The notes: a model not told the origin generated them from the letters alone. DNA of 64,000 nt from Prevotella sp. UBA2746 (GCA_002353555.1 DEJO01000011.1:31128-95127), one strand, 5' to 3'. Numbered from the stretch's first letter, positions 9,401 to 19,386 are shown. Made by a program: numbers and translations.

Positions 9401-12400
9401 AATGTTAAAGCAGCTTCAGCGTCGTCTCCGAGGTCGTTCCAAGAGGTATAGTCGCGAGCCTTATCGTCAGAGGAGTTAGGATCATCGGCATATACATGGT
9501 ATTTCTCCTTGTAGCCCTTGGTATAGGTGGAATACGTATCATTATCCTGCACGTCGGCAAGTCGCCCGTGGCTGAAGGTGGCATAGCCTTTGACGGCACC
9601 CAGAAGGTTGTTCACATCGTAGAGCGAGGTGGTCGTCATGTCGCAGATGCCTAAGTAGCCGGTAGAAAGAACTTTATAGCCATTCTTGTTCTGGTAGTAG
9701 TAAGACGACGGCACCTCATTGGGTTGCTCTGCATAGCTTGTTGTACCGCTGACATTCTTCGCGAAGCGATAGTCAGTGCCGTCCACCTTCCATGTCCAGT
9801 AGATACCCTGCTTGGAAGCCTTGATATTGTCTGTATCGTTGAATTTATCGGTACCTGTGAAATTCTTATTGACGATTTCCGTTCCATCGAAGTACAGGTA
9901 GTAGGCATTCTCGCTGTCAGCCTCCCTCTTGCGCTGGTAGTTGTAGAGGATGAAACGATACGGGTCGCCGATCATCGCCCACTTCTGGTCAACGGCTTCG
10001 GAGCGTTGTGTATCGTATGCCCAAGCCTTGTCGGTAGCGAATGTTGCGGTTGACTCCTTGCCAGTGCTTTGGTAGTTCTCTGGACTTGAAATCCATCCCA
10101 CCTTCGTCTCGCGATAGGTTTCACTCTCGGTATATTTGTATGCCTTCTTACTTGCATCTTCTTCAAAAGCATTCACCTTCACATCGTAGGTGTGGCGGTT
10201 AGGAATGATTGTCTTCTCGTCCTTATTGTACTCGCAGTACTCTGCCGTGTACTTTGTGATGCTGTTGTCCAATTCTTTTGTCCACTGCTTGTGGATGTCG
10301 TCCCAGTTGAAGAAGAGGTTCACCCAACGGTACTCGTTCTCCGAGGAGTAGAGCGACTCGTCGTAATCGTAGTTAACATAGACGATACCTCCATCCTTGA
10401 TAAGATAGTTGCCGCTGTCGTCCGTCTGATTGAAGTTGGTAAAGGGATAGAGTGTCATGGTCTCGTCAGCCCAGTAGTGGTAGGTACAACCCCATCGTTT
10501 CACGTCGCTTGGAATCTCTCCGTTTCCGGTCACGTTCTTGCGCACCAGCTCGGTCCAACCGGTCGTTGCCACTGGCTCGTTCACCTTATTATATACAATG
10601 ACCACAGCATCAAAGCACTCATTGTTGGCATCGACATCATCTACAGATACCACGCGCATGGTATGTCCCAGACCATAGTTATTGCCCTGGGTAATAGCGC
10701 CGCCCGACTCACCAAACGTATTGAAGTTCAGGGTGTAGTCAGCCGGACTTGCCGACGGGTCGCTGGGGTAGCCCTTAGGCAGGCGGCGCGGACCATTGAC
10801 ACGTGCCGATGTGGTGGCGGCGGTTACTGCCGTGCGACGCGTAGGACTCTCGCTGAGGAAGTAGTTGGTGGTGCTGTTGTTGCGCATCCATGTCCACATA
10901 GTAGCATCCTCCAGTCCGCCCATTGCCGTTTCGTTCAGATAAGCAGGCGTATATTCATAGTCGCCGTTGACCACTTTCGGTTTACGGCTGTCGCCCTCAC
11001 CTTCGAAGGTGATGATGTCGCGCTGGCAGCGCAGCTGGAAGTTGTACGGGTCGCCGATGAGTGCCCAGTGCATACCCTTGTGGAAGCGGTCGTCAACTGT
11101 GGAGATGGAACCCGTATAGGGGAACGAGAGCACGGAGTTGTTGGGTTGGCCTCCCGTGTTCGGCCGCAGCGTGTTCCATTTCTTATCCTTACTATTATAA
11201 CTGTAGAGCGGCGATGTCATGCCATCGAGGTTGCTGTTGAAGAACGCCCAGCGGTTGTTGATACTCATGTTGTACCATGGGCTGAGCGAAGCATCACGCT
11301 TCAATACAGGCACTCCGTTGGCATCCAGGCGCGAGAAGGGCGAGTCGTCGGTCTCCTCATACTTGGCATACATAGTGATTTCCTTGCCAGGGATGAGGAA
11401 GTAGCCGCCGTCGAGCATATTGGGCGACTTGGGGTCGCTGCTGGTACTTGCCCAGGTGTATTTACAGTAGTTGCGCTGCAAGTTGTCGGGCACACCACTA
11501 AAGCGTTCGTACTCGGCATAGTATTCCGACAATTCGTTCTTCGTCACGAAACGGGTAGGCTCGTCCTGGTCATAGACGCTCACATAGACTGTTGCCGGGC
11601 GCATGGCTGTAATGGTTGTTTTGGTAGCCACATTGGCAACATGATGAACGTCAGGGAAGTCGCGGAAGGCTTCCAGCTGGTTCATTGATGCACCAACAGT
11701 CTCACCATCAGCCTGGAAAATGAAAGAGCCTGAGGTTTCGGTGCCCTTGCCTAAATAATAATAGGTGGCAGTATTTGTATTCTCTTTATTCTTCGTGCGA
11801 AGCGCAAAGGCTCTGCCTTTCAAGGTCTCGATGCGGTAGCCTACGTTGGCAGAAGCAGCATTGTAGCCATAGCTGCCGGCATTCTGTGCATCGACCATCT
11901 CCCAGTAGAACATACCCCGTGAATCGTTTTCGGGAGCCATGTAGGTTTTGTTATCATTAGTGGAGTTGTTGCCATAAGGACCGTAGGAACCGTCCTGCCA
12001 TACGTTGCGTGCCAGGTTAGTGTAAGTACCCGTCTTGTCGGTGTTGGCATTGCAAATACGCAGTTTGTAGGGGTCACCCACAAAGTAATACATTAGCTGC
12101 GTGGGGTCATTGACCGTGAAACGCGATGTATTGCCTTTTGCCGGATAATAACCGCTATTTTCAACATAGCTGTGGTTTGAGAGATCGTTGCCGAAGTCCA
12201 GATAATAATAGTACTCCTTTTTCTTGGCACCATTGAAGGTAGCGGTTTCCGTCTTGCTGCGGAAGGAAGCCAACTCGCTCTCCGACACGAAACGAGGAGC
12301 TTTCGGCGGTGCTGGCACGGTAAAATAGATGTTGAGTGTCTGCTCTGCATCGGTGTCTGCTACTGTGAAGCTACGATTCTCTACGGTATATTCGCAATAG

Positions 12401-15400
12401 CGACGGCGTAGTTCGTAAGGAATATTGATTTTGTGTCCGTCGTAAGGCACAGTGTTCGTATAAACACCCATCGGCTTCCATGAACCGTCTTCCTGTGCCT
12501 CAATGGGCAGGTAGAAGTGTCCGTCGGTACCATCAATCACATCGCCGGCAATGAAGGCGCGGTCGGCAGGTGTATAGGTCTTTGTCAGCACAGGCTCACT
12601 GTCGTGGCTTTCCTCAGTTCCCTTATAGATGTTCACCTTGACGGTCTTGTACTTTGTGTCGCTCCAGTTCCACGGATATGCCATGAATCCCGTTGATTTG
12701 AGGTAGGAGATGTCGGTTTCCGCCGGTGTTGGAATCATCTTGAATTCCAAAGAGGTACCACTGTTATGCGTCAGGATGTAGTCCTCGCCATAGGCCTTAA
12801 TGGCGAAACTAATTGGAGTTTCCGGATCTTGTGTGCCGTCGGGCATGGTCTCCGGAGCCAGCTGTGCCAGCGTCCAGTAGTGAGGATAGTTGTCTTTGCC
12901 GTCGGTCTGCGACGTGTAGTCTGCCACGAGTTTCACGGCATTGTCCTTGAGCGTCTTGCCGCTTCGGATGATGGCAAGGCGCTTGTGGGTGGTACCTGCG
13001 GTGGTAACGTTACCATTAACATCATAGACCCTGCCTGCCAACGCCTCGCGGTTGATGATTTCAAACTTGTAAGGTGTACCGATGAATGCCCACAGCCAGC
13101 TGTCGGTGCGCGGCGAGGTCTCGCTACCGTCCTTGTAGGTCTCGGCAATGCGGCGGAAGTCATTGAGCGGTGACATCAGGCAGACATCCAGTTCCGTGTT
13201 CTGCGACTTGATGTAGCGGGTTCCCTTGTGCATTCCCACCTCACTGATGCCGTCGGGAACGGTCATACTGCCGGTCTGTGTGTCAACCGTTGGACTGCTG
13301 TTGTGGTGCAGGAAGTGGAAACCGCCAATTTTGTTGTAACCAGTAAATTGAACGAACGACTTTTCGGCCTCGGTCAGTCCGTCAATGTCCTCACCCCAGT
13401 CGCCACGGTCTTCTGTGCCGTAGGCCCTTGCCTTTCCGTAGTCAACCAGTTTCTTACCGTAAATCTTGGCAACACTCTCGACACCTTGCATCAGGAAGCT
13501 CCATTTCATGCTTGCCGCTGCTTCTGCCTCTGTAGCGAAGAACTTCACAGGCTGGTCTTCGCCAGCGGGAACACCTGCGGCATTGACCACGTAGGACAGA
13601 TAGACATCGAAGTTGATTGCCTTCTCGGCATCCGACAGGTCGGCATATAAGTCAGAGAAGTTGTCATAACCATTGACTTGGTCATCCTTCATGTCAGTAT
13701 CCTTCCTGTAGAACGTATATTGACACAACGGACGATAGACACTCGACGGCAGTCCGCTCTGGTCAGCCAACTGGCTGGGTTCGTAGTCGATGCTCTCCTC
13801 ATATTCAGCAGTGCTGCTCCAGGTTCCGCCAGTAGCGGGTTGCTGGAACACGTGATAGGTCACAGTGATCAGGTTCGTCAGGAAGACATCGGCATAGATA
13901 TAGTTGTTTTCTGAAGACCGGTTGTCGTATAGCAACTCACCACCCGTCTTCACATACAGGTAGTAGGAACCACTGCCACCAAGCGTATAGTGTTTGTCGT
14001 ATGTGCGCAACTGTCTGTGTACGTTTCCTTGGGCATCAACCATATAGACCAGCGTCCAGTCGTTGTTGCTGGCAGTGTTGCTGACTGTGGGCTTGATGCT
14101 CGTCGTGACCTTTCCGTTGTCATTTTCCTTTGTCACATTGGTCTGTGGTATGCACAGGTAGTAGTCGGCATCGGTCTTAGCCTTGCTCACAATTTTGAAC
14201 TGATACGGGTTGCCAATGAACTGCCACTTGCTATCGTCGGCTGCCTGCGTACCGCCACTGATGAGTTTATCATCAGTGTGTTTCTTGTGGAAGCTGTTCT
14301 TGGTTTCAAAACTCATGTTGTACCATGAGGGTACGGCTGTGGTAGAGAACAGCATGCCGTCAATCGTGTAAGGCACAAAAATCGGTGTCTCGGCAATACC
14401 CGTTCCTGCTCCCGGAGGATAGCAGGTGATCTTATTGTCGTAAGTGTTAGTGGTTCCGTCGTAGGTGGTATATGCGCCCTGATAGTTGCAATAGGAGCGG
14501 ATGAGGTCGTCGGGCAGCGGGATGCCGGTAGCCTTACCTATCGTTCCGCTTGCCAACACCGTACCCGGACAAGCATAGGAGGGAGAAGACTCGGCTATGA
14601 TAGTATTGCTGCTGGCATCGCGGACATAGAATCTATACTGCTGAATGGGTTGCAGAATGATGGTCTGCGTGGCAACACTATCAGTTTTAGTGAGATTAAA
14701 CACCCATGTGTTCATCTTGGCCGAACTGGTCAGGTCAGTGACAGCCGACAAGTGGTCAAGGCGCGGAACAAGGCGCAAGTTGTTCAAGCTGTCCTTCAGT
14801 ATCATGAAGGTGGCATTGGTACTCTTATAGACCACATTGTCGTAACCGATGGCAGAGGTGACACCAGCATCCCGTATTGAATCACCTAATACGAGGTTCT
14901 TATTGTCGTACGTAGAGACAGTGGAACCTCCCGAATTGATAGCAATCGTTTTAGCCTGCGTCTTGAAGAACTTCCCATTATCTGCATTCTTAATCTGAAC
15001 ATTGTACGGGTCAAAACTTTGATTGTCATCGGTATACTGTTCCTCTGTATCGGCCTTGCTCTTCGCCTCGCTTTGGGCACCTGTTTCTCCCTGATACAGA
15101 TAGCCCATCTCCTCGTCTATACTGGTATTTCGCTTCAAATACCAAAGCATGTTGTTATTGATTTCACCAGTGATACTCAAGTTATCATCGCTACCTGAGA
15201 TTGTAACGCCTTCAACACCTTCAATTTCGGTCTCATTTTTAGCCTTCGCGAACTTACCACCCTGCTTGATCAGCACAGGTGCAGCATGTCCCGATGCGTT
15301 ATCATACAGATACTTGTACTCATCCTTAACTTCGTAGGTCACATACCAGTCACCCGGGTTTGTGGCATAGTTTTCAGGGTAGATGGTCAGGTCTGTGGAG

Positions 15401-18400
15401 GTAAATTCCTCTTCCTCGTTCTTCATGGCAGGGTCAGATACCTTGTATTTATGGTATCCCGTAGCCTTTGCCGCCTTTTTGTACCAGTGATAAGTCTTCA
15501 CTGCAGGACTGTTGTAGGTTCGGATATAGTTGTCGTTGGCATTGTTGTCCGTACCATCGTTCTTGGTGTGTGTCTTAGCATCTGGCATCGCAGAACGGAA
15601 CACCTCCCAGCCATGTTTGTCGAGAAGTACGATTGACGGCTTGAGTGAAATCGGAATCAGGTCAAACTCCTCGCCCACCTCAAATGTCTGGAACCAGTGG
15701 TTTTGGTATTCATAGCTCTTAGATCCGCCGTCAAGCGGTTTGCCGTTTGCCCATGCCGGATACTTATACCAACCCATGGTCTGCAACTCGCCATCGGAGG
15801 GCATTGCTGTAACCAAGTCTCCATCGACTTCACCAAAGAGCTTGCCTATCGTCTCGTAGTTCTTCCAATACTGCTCAAAGGAATGGAGCGTACGGTGCTC
15901 TGTTGTCTGTCCGTCGTTGATTTTTGCTGTCGTCACCAGTTTGTACCTACCCTTGCTTCCCAGTATCATGTATTCAGAGGGCACGGCATTGGCATTACCA
16001 AACTGAGCATGGGTAGTCACTCTCGGATCGTCAGTCACATTCGTTGTGATGACTTTCTTCGTGTCTGTATTATAATAGGTACGGAAATAGGTAAAGTACC
16101 AGGCGTAGTTGTCACCGGTTATCTTGTTGTGAGAGTTTTGGTATGAAACAATCTTGACGTGATAGGGGTCTCCACCCATCAGTCCCCAAGGGATACGAGT
16201 ACGTGCAGAAGCACCTTTCTCCATTGTAGTATTGGCGAAAGCCTGGTTGTAAATATTCATACAAGCATCACCATTGGCGTAGGGAATTTCAGCCTTTCTC
16301 ACCTCGTTCACTTTCGGACTTGCCAAGCTATGCGTACCATCGGTTATACCATTGCTGCCGTCTTCCTGTATGTATGAGTTCGGATTCAGGAACTTCAGCA
16401 TGTAGAAGGAATGCTTGGAGGGGTCGATGATTTCTGATTTACCAGGATTGTTCTGAATGGTATCACCAACATTGACATTCAGATAGATTTCATTATCCAC
16501 ATCGTAGGTGACAAAGATATCATCCTTTCCGTCGGTGCTGCTAATCACTTCGCTCCTATTATCAGCTTGCGCATCTGCGAGACTACCGTAATAATAATAG
16601 GTGGACACCAACGGACTCTTAATGGAATTGGGAACAGCCAACCTCTTCACCTTGGATTGGGCACTTGTGACCTCGGTATGGTTCAAATCCACAATGTGGT
16701 AGGTGAGCGGTGTGGTGCGCAACTCGTCAAGCTGCAATTGCACGGCTGCATTGCCGTCGCCGAGCCAGGTGGAGGCAGCCAGACGCGGCTGCGACTCGTT
16801 CCAGTCGCTCTGGTCTTCACCCACATAGCCCCAGTTGTAGCGCAACTCTTCGGTGCCTACCGAGGCGGCACGCAGGATATATAGCGGGTTCTCAGCGGTC
16901 CAGTTGGGACTCTTCACCAAATAGTAGCGGTAAGGGGTGTGGCTGCTTGCCGACGTATTGCCCTGCAGGGCTGCCGCCTTGCTGCCAGTACCGAGGGTAA
17001 TGGTGCCGGAGGTGCTTACGCCCGTGATGCTCTTCGACGAGGCGGCATCGTTGGAAACGAGGATGCCGTAGGGGTCGCTACCGGAGAATTTCCATCGGTA
17101 TTCCGTATTCTCCGACTCATCTTCTGTGCCTACGGTCACGTCGCTGTCGTCGCCTGCACCCTCCTGATACTTCAGGTAATTACCATTGAGTTGCATGGTG
17201 TAGCGTGCCGTAGCGTCGTTCAATTTCAGGATGGTGTTCGAAGAATTGTAGCTATAGCCTACAAAGACATCTTCACCGGCACCGAAATCGCTGATATTAA
17301 TATAGCTACTGCTGCCGTTCTTGGCATCATCGGCTGTCTTGTGGTAGGTATAGCTGCTCACCAGCGGGGAGTTGATTTCGAAAGGCACTTCCAGCGTTTC
17401 GGTATCGCTGACAGGAGCGTAAGCCGTGGCACGGGTGGTGCCGTCGCTGCCCACAACGGTATATTTCCGGTTCTTCAGGGCATGGAACTGGCACGTACTT
17501 CGGTTGCCACTTTGGCTGACGACATTGGTTTCCTGCTTTCCATGAAGGCGCAGGTGGAGCGATGCCACATGGTAGTTGGCATCAAAGTTACTCATCCAGT
17601 CTGGTTCGTCCTTTTCTTTGTTAAGCACAAACCACATCAATCTAGGATCGGTTCCAGTTCCCGACAGATAGACATACATCGGCTCGCAGGCTGCTATCTG
17701 CATGACGCCATTCATACGGATGAAGTAACGCTGCACGTATTTATCGGAGACTTCATCAGTAGCAAGTGTCAGGTGGATGTACTGCTGCGTTTCAGGTGTA
17801 AAGGGGAAGTTTTTCTCTTGAATACCCGTCAGCACCTTCGAGCGGTCGCTCAGGTTGATGATTCGCAGGTCGTAGGGGTCGGGGTGGCCGAGGCTTGCTT
17901 CGTAGTTGTTGGTAGCATTCTGGGTACCGTCATAAATCCATTTGTAAGCGGCAGTGTTCTTAATGGCATCGGTCAGGTTATTCGTTTCGGAGTTGTCTGT
18001 GCCATTGTATATCTTCGTCAAGCTATGGGTGACGCGGATTGGCTCGTCGGCAGAAGGCTCAACAGGACCGACTGTGGCGTTTTTAGAAGACTTGGGCGTG
18101 GTAAACTTCGGGCTTGTCGCCGTACTGTAATACACCAGACGGTCGTTCACCTGCAGGTTGTAGGCTACCTTACCATCGATACGAACTACAGTGCCCTCGG
18201 CATCGGTGATGGTCGATGTGGATGTGTAGTCGTAGCGCACAAACACGTCACCATCTCCCGACAGGTTCACATTGGTGTTCAGAGGCTGCGCACCGTAGGT
18301 CGATTGCGCAAGTTCTGCGCCATAACGGGCATCACGCTGTGCATCCTGCAAGGTGAGGTAATAGCGGAAGTTCGTGGCATAAGGTGTACGCGCACGCGAT

Positions 18401-18579
18401 GGAAGATCCGGCTTAGCAGTTGTTCCCTTCACCATAAAGCAAACTTCACCCTTGTTATTCACAATGTGATAGACTGTGTTGACAGCCCACATCTGTGTAA
18501 CTCCTGCTGACATGAGCAGCAAAAGAAGGATTCTTTGCGTAAAATTCCTCATATTCATCGTAAATTTCGAGTTTTTCAT
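6430..18579 (-). CDS. Giant modular secreted protein with C-terminal sorting-like tail
   Basis: About 4,049 residues from the ATG at 18579. An upstream in-frame TTG at 18615 would add 12 residues but is less likely. The N-terminus is a signal peptide (core RILLLLLMSAGVTQ, cleavage near MWA). The body is a chain of beta-rich modules, each with a motif like WALIGDPYNFQL. DPY-type motifs lie near residues 236, 504, 806, 1192, 1459, 1837, 2171, 2512, 2874 and 3383. Recurrent text such as DEPTRFVTKNEL, LRRRYCEYT and GGYFLIPG marks inter-module linkers. Near the C-terminus a beta domain containing ASVCLPFDVTIP is followed by the tail IYDLQGRKV...GVYIVNGKKVVIKK, which resembles T9SS or Por-type sorting tails. 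No enzyme motif was seen. It is a paralogue of the partial gene to its left. The sequence shows a secreted giant; adhesin or matrix function is inference. Confidence 0.88.
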   Translation of the reverse strand: MKNSKFTMNMRNFTQRILLLLLMSAGVTQMWAVNTVYHIVNNKGEVCFMVKGTTAKPDLPSRARTPYATNFRYYLTLQDAQRDARYGAELAQSTYGAQPLNTNVNLSGDGDVFVRYDYTSTSTITDAEGTVVRIDGKVAYNLQVNDRLVYYSTATSPKFTTPKSSKNATVGPVEPSADEPIRVTHSLTKIYNGTDNSETNNLTDAIKNTAAYKWIYDGTQNATNNYEASLGHPDPYDLRIINLSDRSKVLTGIQEKNFPFTPETQQYIHLTLATDEVSDKYVQRYFIRMNGVMQIAACEPMYVYLSGTGTDPRLMWFVLNKEKDEPDWMSNFDANYHVASLHLRLHGKQETNVVSQSGNRSTCQFHALKNRKYTVVGSDGTTRATAYAPVSDTETLEVPFEINSPLVSSYTYHKTADDAKNGSSSYINISDFGAGEDVFVGYSYNSSNTILKLNDATARYTMQLNGNYLKYQEGAGDDSDVTVGTEDESENTEYRWKFSGSDPYGILVSNDAASSKSITGVSTSGTITLGTGSKAAALQGNTSASSHTPYRYYLVKSPNWTAENPLYILRAASVGTEELRYNWGYVGEDQSDWNESQPRLAASTWLGDGNAAVQLQLDELRTTPLTYHIVDLNHTEVTSAQSKVKRLAVPNSIKSPLVSTYYYYGSLADAQADNRSEVISSTDGKDDIFVTYDVDNEIYLNVNVGDTIQNNPGKSEIIDPSKHSFYMLKFLNPNSYIQEDGSNGITDGTHSLASPKVNEVRKAEIPYANGDACMNIYNQAFANTTMEKGASARTRIPWGLMGGDPYHVKIVSYQNSHNKITGDNYAWYFTYFRTYYNTDTKKVITTNVTDDPRVTTHAQFGNANAVPSEYMILGSKGRYKLVTTAKINDGQTTEHRTLHSFEQYWKNYETIGKLFGEVDGDLVTAMPSDGELQTMGWYKYPAWANGKPLDGGSKSYEYQNHWFQTFEVGEEFDLIPISLKPSIVLLDKHGWEVFRSAMPDAKTHTKNDGTDNNANDNYIRTYNSPAVKTYHWYKKAAKATGYHKYKVSDPAMKNEEEEFTSTDLTIYPENYATNPGDWYVTYEVKDEYKYLYDNASGHAAPVLIKQGGKFAKAKNETEIEGVEGVTISGSDDNLSITGEINNNMLWYLKRNTSIDEEMGYLYQGETGAQSEAKSKADTEEQYTDDNQSFDPYNVQIKNADNGKFFKTQAKTIAINSGGSTVSTYDNKNLVLGDSIRDAGVTSAIGYDNVVYKSTNATFMILKDSLNNLRLVPRLDHLSAVTDLTSSAKMNTWVFNLTKTDSVATQTIILQPIQQYRFYVRDASSNTIIAESSPSYACPGTVLASGTIGKATGIPLPDDLIRSYCNYQGAYTTYDGTTNTYDNKITCYPPGAGTGIAETPIFVPYTIDGMLFSTTAVPSWYNMSFETKNSFHKKHTDDKLISGGTQAADDSKWQFIGNPYQFKIVSKAKTDADYYLCIPQTNVTKENDNGKVTTSIKPTVSNTASNNDWTLVYMVDAQGNVHRQLRTYDKHYTLGGSGSYYLYVKTGGELLYDNRSSENNYIYADVFLTNLITVTYHVFQQPATGGTWSSTAEYEESIDYEPSQLADQSGLPSSVYRPLCQYTFYRKDTDMKDDQVNGYDNFSDLYADLSDAEKAINFDVYLSYVVNAAGVPAGEDQPVKFFATEAEAAASMKWSFLMQGVESVAKIYGKKLVDYGKARAYGTEDRGDWGEDIDGLTEAEKSFVQFTGYNKIGGFHFLHHNSSPTVDTQTGSMTVPDGISEVGMHKGTRYIKSQNTELDVCLMSPLNDFRRIAETYKDGSETSPRTDSWLWAFIGTPYKFEIINREALAGRVYDVNGNVTTAGTTHKRLAIIRSGKTLKDNAVKLVADYTSQTDGKDNYPHYWTLAQLAPETMPDGTQDPETPISFAIKAYGEDYILTHNSGTSLEFKMIPTPAETDISYLKSTGFMAYPWNWSDTKYKTVKVNIYKGTEESHDSEPVLTKTYTPADRAFIAGDVIDGTDGHFYLPIEAQEDGSWKPMGVYTNTVPYDGHKINIPYELRRRYCEYTVENRSFTVADTDAEQTLNIYFTVPAPPKAPRFVSESELASFRSKTETATFNGAKKKEYYYYLDFGNDLSNHSYVENSGYYPAKGNTSRFTVNDPTQLMYYFVGDPYKLRICNANTDKTGTYTNLARNVWQDGSYGPYGNNSTNDNKTYMAPENDSRGMFYWEMVDAQNAGSYGYNAASANVGYRIETLKGRAFALRTKNKENTNTATYYYLGKGTETSGSFIFQADGETVGASMNQLEAFRDFPDVHHVANVATKTTITAMRPATVYVSVYDQDEPTRFVTKNELSEYYAEYERFSGVPDNLQRNYCKYTWASTSSDPKSPNMLDGGYFLIPGKEITMYAKYEETDDSPFSRLDANGVPVLKRDASLSPWYNMSINNRWAFFNSNLDGMTSPLYSYNSKDKKWNTLRPNTGGQPNNSVLSFPYTGSISTVDDRFHKGMHWALIGDPYNFQLRCQRDIITFEGEGDSRKPKVVNGDYEYTPAYLNETAMGGLEDATMWTWMRNNSTTNYFLSESPTRRTAVTAATTSARVNGPRRLPKGYPSDPSASPADYTLNFNTFGESGGAITQGNNYGLGHTMRVVSVDDVDANNECFDAVVIVYNKVNEPVATTGWTELVRKNVTGNGEIPSDVKRWGCTYHYWADETMTLYPFTNFNQTDDSGNYLIKDGGIVYVNYDYDESLYSSENEYRWVNLFFNWDDIHKQWTKELDNSITKYTAEYCEYNKDEKTIIPNRHTYDVKVNAFEEDASKKAYKYTESETYRETKVGWISSPENYQSTGKESTATFATDKAWAYDTQRSEAVDQKWAMIGDPYRFILYNYQRKREADSENAYYLYFDGTEIVNKNFTGTDKFNDTDNIKASKQGIYWTWKVDGTDYRFAKNVSGTTSYAEQPNEVPSSYYYQNKNGYKVLSTGYLGICDMTTTSLYDVNNLLGAVKGYATFSHGRLADVQDNDTYSTYTKGYKEKYHVYADDPNSSDDKARDYTSWNDLGDDAEAALTLWRTTYGSGYSLGTGDQANVVQSGTYEGCYVGPNMEPETLVTVNSMKQEWTPSETVANTEKYLAATGGPSVKAGGSTIPSLVLGTAERFLVVPMSAQAASVTFHLDAVNYADNTPIAGNTKRNFTDNPIPDHTTRNFGVDNTIIMPWMMRRQFCDYKFYVVTDGTNNTPDKEEYSLGAPINYPNRIDSLTYNPAQASNAHSIATRNSDYEAFWEHHVPTDLKTNLNANNDLEVTIPKSWKGKHIYLLVRYQPTAEFRALQSSNTGGNDAAKAATIHWLSIQNQEKGNLMRYTRSNNVTAENTDQGEHTTNDYLWAIEGDPYGFVLHNRYAEHGFDGTVNAGWSDNILKTPAINATLNYNATGESGIIYGAKGSANAYGTMSTSADKDHSIYEAMVGNYDGAMMIHPIDGCINIKNQNGYKYSGAFLFNGAPTDFPVQLNYMQEWEAMRNVYCNWQLVPPTAAQILSYYNRAGYVGGLDPDIAKNTAFSHGGVTVDVPALFGAVSNGSASAEQLATAVAIVHNPANLVQFTDGYYRLKAYSAGNGLVGGQYVSGYLHKKELEQEGGTPLHLYGTVGSPTTLDKLSDYNGNDWVEGITNTSLLEVPDPEFDPSSVLYVTRDANGYMKMQTQGLVVSDNILKADEDAEENSKLFQMQDIGQTAFQMRTKANVTGENAETSYLSYDPTKMKYGINDTTDELNISNGIVDGETIYTHDTKWLLEPVGTTAANSAGNTYQRPLNLKLKDYGEDMYYASVCLPFDVTIPTGAYAYSCTNTMRGEEKTAPNGSKYYQVNITKVAGEKAPNGNRVLPAGVPAIIYVDGWELAGKEVTDASTVPLTVADPSEITLDANTVERLRASQLKYQYLTQELEDVTDDQWVFVFGKSGRNVGFMRNANSDYTGMENNKFVVHNKLYYTQPKTAGQGGRFLFLNFSAIMDEVQDPPIATGVQEVTTSERMPMNEDNTIYDLQGRKVTQVVSPGVYIVNGKKVVIKK

Positions 18580-18668
18580 AAACTTTAAACTTGAATCTAT
18601 GCTAAAGTATAGCAAATTATTACATTCATATTGAGTTCTTCCAAGATAATAGTTAGCCTATTAGATGG

Positions 18669-18700
18669 CAAATTTAACACATTGCAACCAATCCACCAAA
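18669..18700 (-). promoter_or_regulatory. Promoter of the giant gene (-33 and -7 boxes)
   Basis: On the minus strand TTTG (18697-18700) is followed after exactly 20 bp by TAAATTTG (18669-18676). Both elements and their spacing match the Bacteroidetes consensus. Transcription would start near 18662, leaving a leader of about 83 nt before the ATG at 18579. This also argues against the TTG start at 18615 being the main one. Confidence 0.75.
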
Positions 18701-18771
18701 TATTTTAATAAAAAAATGTGTAATAGTTTTTTTTTTCTTTTTCTATGACATCTCAAATGTCGCAAACGGCA

Positions 18772-19344
18772 TTATCGGCACAAGATGGCACAGACTTGGT
18801 CTTGAAAATCACGACCTACCTTAGCCTTGGTGATGCCTTGGTTGATGATGGAAAAACAGAGATGATGGCCGTTGGAGGCGGTGCAGTAGCCTGCCAAAGC
18901 ACTGACACCCGTAACAGTACCAGTCTTGGCATGAACATTGCCTTGCGCCTTAGTACCTTTCATGCGATTTTTCAAGGTTCCATCGACACCGGCGATGGGA
19001 AGGGAAGGATAGAATTTTTCGATGATTTCGGAGTTTTTCCATGCATAACGCAGCAACTTCAACTCCATATCGGGGGTGACATAGTTATACAAAGACAGTC
19101 CGCTGCCGTCGGCAACATGGATGAGCTTTTGGTCGGCAGATACAAAACTAATCCAATAAGCTTTTCCTGTCTCAATGTCGGCAGCTGAGAGATGCCACTG
19201 GTCGTAGGCAAAGGTGTTCGTGAGGGCTGTCATCATCAGCACCACCAACATCATCACCTTTGAGCATGACTTGCCCAAGAACATCTTTCCTGCTACACAA
19301 CAATCATTATCCAACTGCTGGATACCTTCGTGTATTCTCATCAT
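18772..19344 (-). pseudogene. Truncated D-Ala-D-Ala carboxypeptidase (peptidase S13/DacB remnant)
   Basis: About 190 residues from the ATG at 19344 (an upstream TTG at 19389 overlaps the promoter). The C-terminal two thirds match class C penicillin-binding proteins: DGSGLSLYN corresponds to the second active-site motif and HAKTGTVTGVSALAGY contains the KTG triad. The first motif, SxxK with the acylated serine, is absent, and about 250-300 N-terminal residues of the roughly 450-residue family are missing. What remains at the N-terminus is a hydrophobic segment (KVMMLVVLMMTALTNTFA), so a signal peptide seems joined directly to the C-terminal part, as after an internal deletion. It probably cannot hydrolyse peptidoglycan or be acylated. 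It could be a decaying gene or a retained penicillin-binding-like fold; its promoter looks intact. Confidence 0.75.
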
Positions 19345-19386
19345 TTTTATCAATTTGAGTTTCAATAGGGATCGCGTAATACGGCA

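Noticed and set aside
1649..18510. Long plus-strand frames (for example 1649-3124, 4055-5308, 10192-11688, 16939-18510) opposite the giant genes
   Set aside because: They lie entirely antisense to minus-strand genes with signal peptides, consistent modules and protein-level similarity. Their translations are low-complexity V/I/H/R-rich text with no domain or start context.
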